A stretch of DNA of 11,022 nucleotides from Phycisphaerales bacterium (GTDB lineage Bacteria; Planctomycetota; Phycisphaerae; SM23-33), in assembly GCA_003153915.1 (NCBI GenBank), contig PMBX01000121.1, positions 2,714-13,735 of the forward strand. Reading direction: 5' to 3'. Positions 1 through 6,214 of this stretch are shown piece after piece. The first letter of the stretch is position 1. Every line of letters starts with the position of its first letter. Below the pieces are notes generated by a model, which was given only the letters and a program-made list of their open reading frames with translations, made no database searches and had not been told where the DNA came from. A program made the translations under genes and the position numbers.

Positions 1-46
1 CCCTCTAAAAAAAACAGGATCCACGACCATCTTGGCGGGTAAGCAT

Positions 47-52
47 TATACT
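47..52 (+). promoter_or_regulatory. Weak -10-like hexamer upstream of the PHP gene
   Basis: The 123 bases before the first gene hold no ORF that I can support. The only promoter-like element is TATACT, a 5/6 match to the sigma-70 -10 box, about 72 bases upstream of the ATG. No good -35 box lies at the right distance. The Shine-Dalgarno-like GGAG at 107-110 is 13 bases from the start codon, which is rather far. The first gene may instead be read from a promoter outside the window. Confidence 0.2.
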
Positions 53-123
53 CGAGTTGTCAAGGCCCGTACATCCCGCGTTCTTTCTTGATCCGTCCCG
101 GCGGCTGGAGCATATAGACAATC

Positions 124-735
124 ATGAAGGTTGAATTACACCTCCACACCAGCCGCTACAGCGTCTGTAGCACGGCCACGCCCACCGAATTGATGGAGGC
201 GCTGGTCGCCGCCGGGTACCAGGCGGTCTTCATCACCGAGCACGACACACTCTGGGATCCCTGGGAGCTGGAGCAACTCCAGGGCCAGTTCCCGGCAATC
301 CGGATTTTTCCCGGCATGGAATTAAGCCTGCCCCGCGGCTCGTTCCAGCATCTGGTGGTCCTGGGCACCCACGACCGCCGGTACCTGGAGATGTCCGACG
401 ACCCCGCTGCCATCCTGGCCAAGGCCCGCCAGGACGGTTGCCTGACGATTTTGGCTCATCCCCATCGCTGGGAGGAGGCATCTAAGATGCTGGGCGAGGG
501 CCTTCGACCCGATGCCATCGAGTATCGCACGAGCAATCAGGACGGTCCCACTGCCGAGTTGGCCCTGCGGACCGCCGCCCAACTGGGCCTGCCATGCGTC
601 AACACCGGCGACGTGCACGGCCTGGACTTAGTCGGGAGATTTTGGATTGAAACGGCCCGGCCGCTCCAGGATGCCAAGGATATCCGGACAATGATCGTTG
701 AGGGAACCTACTGCAATTGTGCCCGCCAGGAGTAG
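124..735 (+). CDS. PHP-domain metal-dependent phosphoesterase
   Basis: This 203-residue protein is a compact PHP (polymerase and histidinol phosphatase) domain and little else. The metal-site motifs appear in family order: HLHT at 6-9, EHD at 39-41, GMELS with Glu66, His76, AHPHR with His112 and His114, and GDVH with Asp163 and His165. These residues normally build a multinuclear metal centre that hydrolyses phosphoesters. No second domain (polymerase, OB fold, membrane segment or signal peptide) is present, so it is a stand-alone cytoplasmic PHP protein. Its substrate cannot be read from the sequence; family members include histidinol phosphatase and nucleotide or nucleic-acid phosphatases. 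The gene ends only 9 bp from the end of the oppositely oriented infA. The ATG start fits the HLHT motif lying directly at the N-terminus, as is usual, although its ribosome binding site is weak. Confidence 0.88.
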   Translation: MKVELHLHTSRYSVCSTATPTELMEALVAAGYQAVFITEHDTLWDPWELEQLQGQFPAIRIFPGMELSLPRGSFQHLVVLGTHDRRYLEMSDDPAAILAKARQDGCLTILAHPHRWEEASKMLGEGLRPDAIEYRTSNQDGPTAELALRTAAQLGLPCVNTGDVHGLDLVGRFWIETARPLQDAKDIRTMIVEGTYCNCARQE

Positions 736-744
736 CGGGGAAAC

Positions 745-972
745 CTACCGCTGGCGGAAGATGATCCGGCCTTTGGTCAGGTCGTAGGGGCTAAGCTGGA
801 CGAGAACCTTGTCGCCAGGGGTGATGCGGATGTAGTTGCGCCGCATCTTGCCGGAAATGTGGCCGATGATTTGATGCTTGGTCTGGCCCATCTCGATTTC
901 CAGGCGGAACATCGCGTTGGGCAATGCGGCCTTGACTGTGGCTTCGACCTCTATGGAATCGCTTCGCGGCAT
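745..972 (-). CDS. infA: Translation initiation factor IF-1
   Basis: This 75-residue protein is IF-1, the small OB-fold factor that occupies the ribosomal A site during initiation and assists IF-2 and IF-3. The family signature is clear: a start like MPRSDSIEVEATV, then LPNAMFRLEIE, HISGKMRRNYIRI, GDKVLVQLSPYDL and the ending KGRIIFRQR. It is about three residues longer than the usual 72. The extra residues lie between the LEIE strand and HISGK (around residues 29-37), where E. coli IF-1 has a shorter NGHVVTA segment. The ATG is preceded on its strand by a good ribosome binding site, GGAAGGA, a few bases upstream. The gene stands alone rather than inside the ribosomal-protein operon. It is divergent from gatC and convergent with the PHP gene. 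Confidence 0.96.
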   Translation of the reverse strand: MPRSDSIEVEATVKAALPNAMFRLEIEMGQTKHQIIGHISGKMRRNYIRITPGDKVLVQLSPYDLTKGRIIFRQR

Positions 973-1034
973 AGTCTTCCTTCCGGGACGTGGGCGGCGG
1001 GAACACCCCCAAGGCCCGGCCCCGGTATGGCATG

Positions 1035-1065
1035 ATTATATAGCAGCACCGGAAGCCGCCGTCAA
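1035..1065 (-). promoter_or_regulatory. Probable infA promoter
   Basis: Read on the minus strand, TTGACG (1065-1060) is a 5/6 -35 box. It is followed after 17 bases by TATATA (1042-1037), which continues into a perfect TATAAT at 1040-1035 (19-base spacing). This is the strongest sigma-70-type promoter match I find in the infA/gatC intergenic region. It would give a 5' leader of about 55-60 bases before the infA start at 972. Confidence 0.5.
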
Positions 1066-1088
1066 TGAAGGAATTGACGCACATTGAC
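1060..1088. promoter_or_regulatory. Three ATTGAC motifs in divergent infA/gatC control region
   Basis: CGTCAAT (1060-1066) and ATTGACG (1073-1079) form a perfect 7-bp inverted repeat with a 6-base spacer. A third ATTGAC copy at 1083-1088 repeats the second exactly 10 bases later, one helical turn. The motifs overlap the candidate -35 boxes of both divergent promoters. They could be a regulator-binding site, or they could simply be -35 elements that resemble each other. Confidence 0.35.
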
Positions 1089-1112
1089 TTGGCGAGGCTT
1101 TGGGTAAATGAT
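1084..1112 (+). promoter_or_regulatory. Candidate promoter for the gatCAB operon
   Basis: TTGACT (1084-1089) is a 5/6 -35 box. After a 17-base spacer comes AATGAT (1107-1112), a 4/6 match to the -10 consensus. Transcription from here would give a leader of roughly 45 bases before gatC at 1166. The -10 match is modest, so the exact position is uncertain. Confidence 0.35.
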
Positions 1113-1165
1113 AGGGCAAAGCCGACCGGCGGGAAACGCCCGCCCGCCGATAGCTGGAGCCTCCG

Positions 1166-1468
1166 ATGAGCAGGACAATCGAACCGGACATGGTGCGTCA
1201 CATCGCCAAGCTCAGCCGCATCGAACTGAGCGAGGAGCAACTTGCAACCTTCGGCCGCCAATTGGCGGACATCCTGGAGTATTTCGACAAGCTGGCGGAA
1301 CTGGACACCACTAACGTCGAGCCGCTGGCCCACGCCGTGGAAATACACAACGTGCTGGCTGAGGACACGCCCCGGCCTTCGCTTTCCGCCGATGCCGCAC
1401 TGGCCAACGCGCCCCAGCGCGACGGGGACTTCTTCATGGTCCCCAAGGTCATCGGAGACAGCCTGTGA
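1166..1468 (+). CDS. gatC: Asp/Glu-tRNA amidotransferase subunit C
   Basis: This 100-residue protein is GatC, the small subunit that wraps around GatA and GatB and stabilises the amidotransferase. Typical features are the N-terminal helix beginning VRHIAKLSRIELSEEQ, the LADILEYFDKLAELDT segment, VEPLAHAVEIHNVLAEDTPRPSL, and the C-terminal DGDFFMVPKVI stretch shared by the family. Length is normal. The ATG has GGAG at 1156-1159 with good spacing. It is the first gene of a gatC-gatA-gatB operon and its TGA stop overlaps the GTG start of gatA (GTGA), an arrangement that suggests translational coupling so that the tightly bound C and A subunits are made together. Confidence 0.95.
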   Translation: MSRTIEPDMVRHIAKLSRIELSEEQLATFGRQLADILEYFDKLAELDTTNVEPLAHAVEIHNVLAEDTPRPSLSADAALANAPQRDGDFFMVPKVIGDSL

Positions 1469-2973
1469 ACGACCTGTCTAACCTTTCCGCCTTGGAGCTT
1501 CGCGACGCCATCGCCGGCGGGACCGTCAGCGCGGTCCGGGCCGTCGATGCGTATCTGGAGGCCATCGCCAGGCGAGAGCCTGCTGTTGGGGCCTACAACG
1601 AAGTGCTGGCCGAGCGGGCGATGGAGCAGGCAGCGGCCATCGACCGCAAGCGACAGAGCGGCAGGCCCATCGGCCCCCTGGGCGGGCTGCCCCTGGCCAT
1701 CAAGGACAACCTCTGCACCTCCTACGGCCGGACGACCTGCGCGTCCAAGATGCTGGCCAATTTCCAGGCCCCATACACCGCCACCGCCGTCGCACGTCTT
1801 GAGGCCGCCGGGGCCATCGTCCTGGGCAAGACCAACATGGACGAATTCGCGATGGGGTCCTCCACGGAAAACAGCGGTTTCCGCCCCACGGCAAACCCAT
1901 GGGACGCCTCCCGGGTTCCGGGGGGAAGCTCCGGCGGGTCCGCTGCGGCTGTTTCGGCCAGGCTTTGCGCCGCGGCGCTGGGCAGCGACACGGGCGGATC
2001 AATCCGCCAGCCGGCTGCCTTCTGCGGTGTGGTGGGGATGAAGCCCACCTACGGCAGGGTCAGCCGATTCGGGCTGGTGGCCTACGGGTCCAGCCTCGAT
2101 CAGATCGGCCCGGTCACCCAGAACGTCGCCGACTGCGCGCTACTGCTGGGCGCCATCGCCGGCGGCGACCCCGCCGATTCCACCTGCCTGGACCGCCCCG
2201 TTGGCGACTATCTAATTGAACTGGAAAAACCTATCGAGCATCTGCGTGTCGGGCTTCCCAGGGAATTTTTCTCCCAGGCCCTGGATGCCGAGATCGCCTC
2301 ATCGATCCGCCTGGCCGCGGAGGTCTATCAGTCCCTGGGCGCAACGATCGTCGATGTGTCGTTGCCTCACAGCCGCATCGACGTGGACGGGGAGGGCAAG
2401 GTCAGTTCCTACGCGGTGGCCTGTTACTACATCGTGGCCATGGCGGAGGCCTCCAGCAATCTGGCCCGTTACGACGGCGTTCATTACGGCCATCGCACCG
2501 CACGGGATGTCGAGGACATCGTCGATCTGTATTGCAAGACGCGGGAGGAAGGCTTCGGTTCCGAGGTAAAGCGACGCATTCTGCTGGGGACCTATGCCCT
2601 CTCCAGCGGGTACTACGACGCCTACTACCTCAAGGCCCTTCGGGTGCGGCGGCTGATCAAGAACGACTTCGACGCGGCGTTTGGCCACTGTGACCTGCTG
2701 CTTTGCCCGGTGGCCCCGACGACGGCATTTCGACTGGGCGAGAAAACCGCCGACCCATTGACGATGTACCTGGAGGATATTTACACCATCAGCGTCAACC
2801 TGGCCGGGCTGCCCGGATTGTCCCTCCCGGCCGGGCTGTCCAAGACGGGATTGCCCATCGGCATGCAGTTGATCGGACCGGTCTTCAGCGAAGACCGCCT
2901 CCTGCGCGCCGGACGGATGTATGAGAAGGCGTCGGGCGTGTCTGGTCTCCGGCCGGAGATGACGAAAAAGTAA
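1465..2973 (+). CDS. gatA: Asp/Glu-tRNA amidotransferase subunit A
   Basis: GatA (502 residues, full length) is the amidase subunit. It hydrolyses glutamine to release ammonia, which is channelled to GatB to convert Glu-tRNA(Gln) and/or Asp-tRNA(Asn) to the amide form. The amidase-signature catalytic triad is intact: Lys80 in LAIKDNL, the cis-serine Ser155 in VPGGSSGGSAAAV, and the nucleophile Ser179 in GSDTGGSIRQPAAFCG. This matches the known Lys-Ser-Ser spacing of bacterial GatA. Further conserved stretches include GKTNMDEFAMGSSTENS, KPTYGRVSRFGLVAYGSSLDQIGP and the C-terminal NLAGLPGLSLPAG. Translation starts at a GTG that overlaps the gatC stop by four bases, and no better in-frame start leaves the N-terminal helix intact. 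Cytoplasmic. Confidence 0.97.
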   Translation: MNDLSNLSALELRDAIAGGTVSAVRAVDAYLEAIARREPAVGAYNEVLAERAMEQAAAIDRKRQSGRPIGPLGGLPLAIKDNLCTSYGRTTCASKMLANFQAPYTATAVARLEAAGAIVLGKTNMDEFAMGSSTENSGFRPTANPWDASRVPGGSSGGSAAAVSARLCAAALGSDTGGSIRQPAAFCGVVGMKPTYGRVSRFGLVAYGSSLDQIGPVTQNVADCALLLGAIAGGDPADSTCLDRPVGDYLIELEKPIEHLRVGLPREFFSQALDAEIASSIRLAAEVYQSLGATIVDVSLPHSRIDVDGEGKVSSYAVACYYIVAMAEASSNLARYDGVHYGHRTARDVEDIVDLYCKTREEGFGSEVKRRILLGTYALSSGYYDAYYLKALRVRRLIKNDFDAAFGHCDLLLCPVAPTTAFRLGEKTADPLTMYLEDIYTISVNLAGLPGLSLPAGLSKTGLPIGMQLIGPVFSEDRLLRAGRMYEKASGVSGLRPEMTKK

Positions 2974-3014
2974 CTGGGACATTCCATGTTAAGGTTAAGG
3001 AGAAGCCCGATCCC

Positions 3015-4505
3015 ATGATCGATGCCGCCGACAACGTCACGCCCGTCATCGGCCTGGAAATCCACGTGGAACTGGCCACCGCCACCAAGATGTTCTGCCG
3101 CTGTCGCAATCACTTCGGCGACCCGCCCAACACCAACGTCTGTCCCGTCTGCATCGGCATGCCTGGCGTGCTGCCCGTGATGAACGCAAAGGCCGTGGAA
3201 CTGGCCTTGAAGGTGGGAACAGCCCTGAACTGTACGGTGGCTGAATTCACCAAGTGGGACCGCAAGGGCTACTACTACCCCGACTTGCCAAAGAACTACC
3301 AGATCAGCCAGTATGACCTGCCGCTGAGCCTCAACGGCTGGCTGGAGGCGCCCCTGGCCGAGGGGGCGGTCAAAAAGATTCGCATCCGCCGCGCCCACCT
3401 GGAGGAGGATGCAGGAAAGAACGTCCACGACCACCCCGCCCACACGGGCGTCGACCTCAACCGCGCGGGCGTCCCGCTGCTGGAGATCGTCACGGAACCG
3501 GACATGAACGCCGTCGAGGAGGTCATGTCGTTGGCCCGCGCGATGCACCGGCTGGTCCGCTGGCTGGGCGCCAGCGAGGCCAACATGCAGATGGGCCAGA
3601 TGCGGTTCGAGCCGAACATCAACCTTCACATCGCCCACGGCGGAGCGATCCACAAGACGCCCATCGTGGAGGTCAAGAACCTCAACAGTTTCCGCGCCCT
3701 GGAGCGGACCGTTGAATACGAGATTCACCGTCAATACGAGGCTTGGCAGGCCGACCCCGATGGCTTCCGCCTGGAGAAAATGGGCAAGCAGAACCGTGGC
3801 TATGACGACGCCCGCGAGCAGACGGTTTTTCAGCGGGAAAAGGAAGAAGCCCACGACTACCGCTATTTCCCCGATCCGGACCTGGTTGGCGTGGTGGTGG
3901 ATCGCCCCTGGCGCGAACGCATCCGCGCGGGCATCGGCGAGTTGCCCCTGGCCCGGCGAGGCCGTTACATGGACGGCTACAAACTGACCTTCAAGGAGGC
4001 CGACGCACTCACCCAGGACGCCGCCACAGGCGACCTGCTGGATTCAGCCGTCGCCGCCGGGGCCGACGCCAAGCGATGCGTAAACCTGCTCCTGGGGCGA
4101 GGTGCGGCCATCGCCAACGAGCGGGGCTGCTCCATCGCCCAGATCGGAATCACGCCCGCGGCCTTGGCGGAATTGGCCGGAATGCTCTCGGGGGGAACCA
4201 TCAACGCCACAGCCGCCGCGAAAGTTTTTGATACCGTGGTGCTGGAAAGCGGTTCGCCCATGGTCATCGCCCGGGAACAGGGCCTGCTGGCCGTGCGCGA
4301 CGGGGGGGCGATCGAGGCGTGGGTCGATACCGCCATCGCCGCCAATCCACAGGCGGTAGCCGACGTCCAAGCAGGCGGCAAGCAGCAGAAGAAGGCCTTT
4401 GGCTTCCTCATGGGCCAGGTGATGCAGTTGTCCCGCGGCACGGCAGAACCAGGGGAGGTTCAGCGGCTCCTGCGGTCCAAGCTGGGAATCCCAGTAACGG
4501 ACTAA
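3015..4505 (+). CDS. gatB: Asp/Glu-tRNA amidotransferase subunit B
   Basis: GatB (496 residues) is the tRNA-binding kinase/transamidase subunit. It activates the misacylated aminoacyl end with ATP and then transfers the ammonia delivered from GatA. The N-terminus VIGLEIHVELATATKMFC is diagnostic. A zinc knuckle with Cys28, Cys30, Cys43 and Cys46 (CRC...CPVC) is complete. Other family motifs are NYQISQYDLPL, RAHLEEDAGK, DLNRAGVPLLEIVTEPD, EVKNLNSFRALERTVEYEI and DYRYFPDPDL. The helical and YqeY-like tail domain ends with GFLMGQVMQLSRG and LLRSKLG. It follows gatA after 41 bases and has AAGGAG at 2997-3002, about 12 bases from the ATG, which is a little long. The sequence does not tell whether the complex works on Asp-tRNA, Glu-tRNA or both; that depends on whether AsnRS or GlnRS is missing elsewhere. 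Confidence 0.97.
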   Translation: MIDAADNVTPVIGLEIHVELATATKMFCRCRNHFGDPPNTNVCPVCIGMPGVLPVMNAKAVELALKVGTALNCTVAEFTKWDRKGYYYPDLPKNYQISQYDLPLSLNGWLEAPLAEGAVKKIRIRRAHLEEDAGKNVHDHPAHTGVDLNRAGVPLLEIVTEPDMNAVEEVMSLARAMHRLVRWLGASEANMQMGQMRFEPNINLHIAHGGAIHKTPIVEVKNLNSFRALERTVEYEIHRQYEAWQADPDGFRLEKMGKQNRGYDDAREQTVFQREKEEAHDYRYFPDPDLVGVVVDRPWRERIRAGIGELPLARRGRYMDGYKLTFKEADALTQDAATGDLLDSAVAAGADAKRCVNLLLGRGAAIANERGCSIAQIGITPAALAELAGMLSGGTINATAAAKVFDTVVLESGSPMVIAREQGLLAVRDGGAIEAWVDTAIAANPQAVADVQAGGKQQKKAFGFLMGQVMQLSRGTAEPGEVQRLLRSKLGIPVTD

Positions 4506-4641
4506 AGGGGAAAAACAGTTGAGTTTGCCGCCGCGATGGCGGATACTGATTGCGGAGAAAAACTCGTCGATACCGGCGCGGCGGCGGGACGGTAGCGGCT
4601 AGCCCGCGGAGCGCCAAAATGACTTTCTGAGGAGCGGACGC
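4506..4641. other. Spacer between gatB and the coiled-coil gene
   Basis: This 136-base spacer has no convincing promoter, terminator or small gene. A short CCGCC/GGCGG stem lies early in it without a T-tract, and a 19-codon ORF beginning at an internal ATG has no supporting signal. Near its end, TGAGGAG (4628-4634) is a good ribosome binding site for the ATG at 4642. Read-through from the gat operon into the next gene is therefore possible. Confidence 0.4.
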
Positions 4642-6045
4642 ATGGCACGCATGGTCCAGCGGCAGGCCCCCCCATACCTCCTGGTGGCCTTTGTCATCCT
4701 ATTCCTGATCGCCGCGGCGGCGGCGGCTGTCTTCTGGGTGCAGAAGGACACGATGCGAGGAGAGAAACTACAGTCCGATGCCATGCTCAACAAGCTGGCC
4801 GGTCCGCAGGAACGCAACAGCCCCAGTCCGGCGCTGCGGGAGCTTTTCGGGCGTTACGACGCCCCGCCGCGAGGCCAGCCCCGCCAGAGCGTGGCGACAC
4901 AGTTGACCTCCCAGATCGATGAGCTTTGCCAGTTGCTCACGGGCGAACGGGGCGGTTTCACCGACGCCAAGGCCAAGGCCGAGGAAACCGTCGCCGCCAT
5001 TGGCAGCACGCCCGGGCGAGGTCTGGCCGTGGAGGCCAGGGAACTCCACCAGCAACTGGCGGCGATGAAATCCGCCGGAGAGAAACGGGACAGCCGGGAA
5101 GCCCAGCTCCAGGGGGAACTGGCCCAGCTCCGCAAGGCCCAGGAAGACGACAAGGCATTCTTTGCCGCCAAACTGGATGAGCTTTCCGCCCAGAAAAAGG
5201 CACTGGAAATCCAGGTGGAAGAAAGTCACAAGCGATACCTGGAAGACCAGCAGCGCGCGGAAGCGGAGATGGAGAAGGTACGTTCCGATCTGAACAAGGA
5301 AATCGCCAGCCGCAACCAGCAACTCAATGAGTCCGAGGAACAGTTGCGCGAAAAAGATGAGACGATCGCGCGCCTTCGTGCGGAATTGGACAAGAAACGC
5401 GGACCTTTAGGTTCGGAAATCGCCTCGCGCAAGCCCGACGGAAAGATCATGCGGGTGCTGGATCGCGCGGGGATCTGCTACATCGACATCGGCGCCAAGG
5501 ACCGCGTCACGCCCGGCCTGACCTTCAGCGTGTACCCCACCAGCGGCATCCCCGATAACGGCGAAGGCAAGGCCAGGCTCGTCGTCACCACCGTTCAGGA
5601 CTCCGTCAGCGAATGTCGCATCGCCAAGCAGAAGGCCGATGACCCAATCATTACCGGAGACTTAATCGCCAACGTGGCCTTTGACACGCAGCGACGCTAC
5701 CTTTTCGCCGTCGAGGGCCTCTTTGATTTGCGCGGCGCGGGCCAGCCGTCCCCGCAGGACGCCAAGGAAGTCCGCCTCCTGATTAGCCGCTCCGGGGGCG
5801 ACGTGACCGACCAGATCAGTGTCCAGACCGACTTCGTCGTCCTAGGTTCGGAGCCTCCCCGCCCGCCCCGGCCTTCCGACAGCGCGCAGGAGACCGTCTG
5901 GGCGGTCTATCACAGCCAAATGCAGGACTTCAACCGTTACCAGGAAGCCAAGCAGGCGGCTATGAACATGCATATTCCCATCCTGAACACCAACCGTTTC
6001 CTGGCGTTCGTGGGCTATTCCCCAGTGGCGACGCCAAGTCAATAA
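4642..6045 (+). CDS. Membrane-anchored coiled-coil protein with BRCT-like C-terminus
   Basis: I do not recognise this 467-residue protein as a named family. It opens with a single hydrophobic helix at about residues 11-33, too long and too Ala-rich at its end to be an obvious cleaved signal. A Glu/Lys/Gln-rich heptad region at about 128-255 is clearly coiled coil. A beta-rich segment at about 263-347 (ICYIDIGAKDRVTPGLTFSVY, later ITGDLIANVAF) resembles the small barrel seen in FlgT-type C-terminal domains. Residues about 352-460 read like a BRCT fold: a strand FAVEG, a helix ending LISRSGGDVTD, then TDFVVLGSEP, then EAKQAAMNMHIPILNTNRFLAF. Flanking charges do not settle the topology. It has a good ribosome binding site, follows gatB by 136 bases and ends at a hairpin terminator. 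A scaffold or envelope/division role is only a guess. Confidence 0.85.
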   Translation: MARMVQRQAPPYLLVAFVILFLIAAAAAAVFWVQKDTMRGEKLQSDAMLNKLAGPQERNSPSPALRELFGRYDAPPRGQPRQSVATQLTSQIDELCQLLTGERGGFTDAKAKAEETVAAIGSTPGRGLAVEARELHQQLAAMKSAGEKRDSREAQLQGELAQLRKAQEDDKAFFAAKLDELSAQKKALEIQVEESHKRYLEDQQRAEAEMEKVRSDLNKEIASRNQQLNESEEQLREKDETIARLRAELDKKRGPLGSEIASRKPDGKIMRVLDRAGICYIDIGAKDRVTPGLTFSVYPTSGIPDNGEGKARLVVTTVQDSVSECRIAKQKADDPIITGDLIANVAFDTQRRYLFAVEGLFDLRGAGQPSPQDAKEVRLLISRSGGDVTDQISVQTDFVVLGSEPPRPPRPSDSAQETVWAVYHSQMQDFNRYQEAKQAAMNMHIPILNTNRFLAFVGYSPVATPSQ

Positions 6046-6071
6046 GTACGGGCAGCCAATCGCAAAATCCC

Positions 6072-6114
6072 ACCCCAGCCGGGCCGAAAAAAAGCCCGGC
6101 TGTGGTTGTTTTAT
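6072..6114 (+). terminator. Hairpin terminator after the coiled-coil gene
   Basis: A perfect 9-bp stem, CAGCCGGGC (6076-6084) with GCCCGGCTG (6094-6102), encloses a 9-base A-rich loop. Beyond one C/T mismatch, ACC (6072-6074) also pairs with GGT (6104-6106). The stem is followed by TGTTTTAT, a short imperfect T-tract. It lies 30 bases past the stop at 6045 and most likely ends the transcript carrying that gene. Confidence 0.75.
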
Positions 6115-6156
6115 GACCCGTTGAAGAAGTTTTTCCACTCGCCGGGTTCGACCGGA

Positions 6157-6184
6157 TTGACAAACTTCCTTCGGCTGGTAACGT
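6157..6184 (+). promoter_or_regulatory. Candidate promoter for the aminotransferase gene
   Basis: A consensus -35 box TTGACA (6157-6162) is followed 16 bases later by TAACGT (6179-6184). This is a weak -10 box, but it carries an upstream TG (6176-6177) in the extended -10 position. The leader before the ATG at 6215 would be about 25 bases. Lying just after a terminator, it gives the aminotransferase its own transcription unit. Confidence 0.45.
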
Positions 6185-6200
6185 ACAAGCCGCTTACCAG
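6175..6200. promoter_or_regulatory. Inverted repeat over the -10/start region of the aminotransferase
   Basis: CTGGTAA (6175-6181) and TTACCAG (6194-6200) are a perfect 7-bp inverted repeat with half-site centres 19 bp apart. The left half covers the candidate -10 box and the right half lies in the early leader, four bases before the AGGAG at 6204-6208. It is well placed for a repressor operator. Alternatively the leader RNA could fold here, although the 12-base loop makes a weak hairpin. Confidence 0.4.
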
Positions 6201-6214
6201 AATAGGAGCGGACC

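Noticed and set aside
1..40. A-run near the left edge as a possible minus-strand terminator T-tract
   Set aside because: No stable hairpin precedes it on the minus strand; only 3-4 bp pairings are possible, apart from the short GGATCC palindrome.
2781..3854. 357-codon minus-strand frame across the gatA-gatB junction
   Set aside because: It is a shadow of two well-recognised genes and contains no domain of its own.
4543..4599. 19-codon ORF in the gatB downstream spacer
   Set aside because: It has no ribosome binding site and no conservation evidence, and frames of this length are expected by chance.
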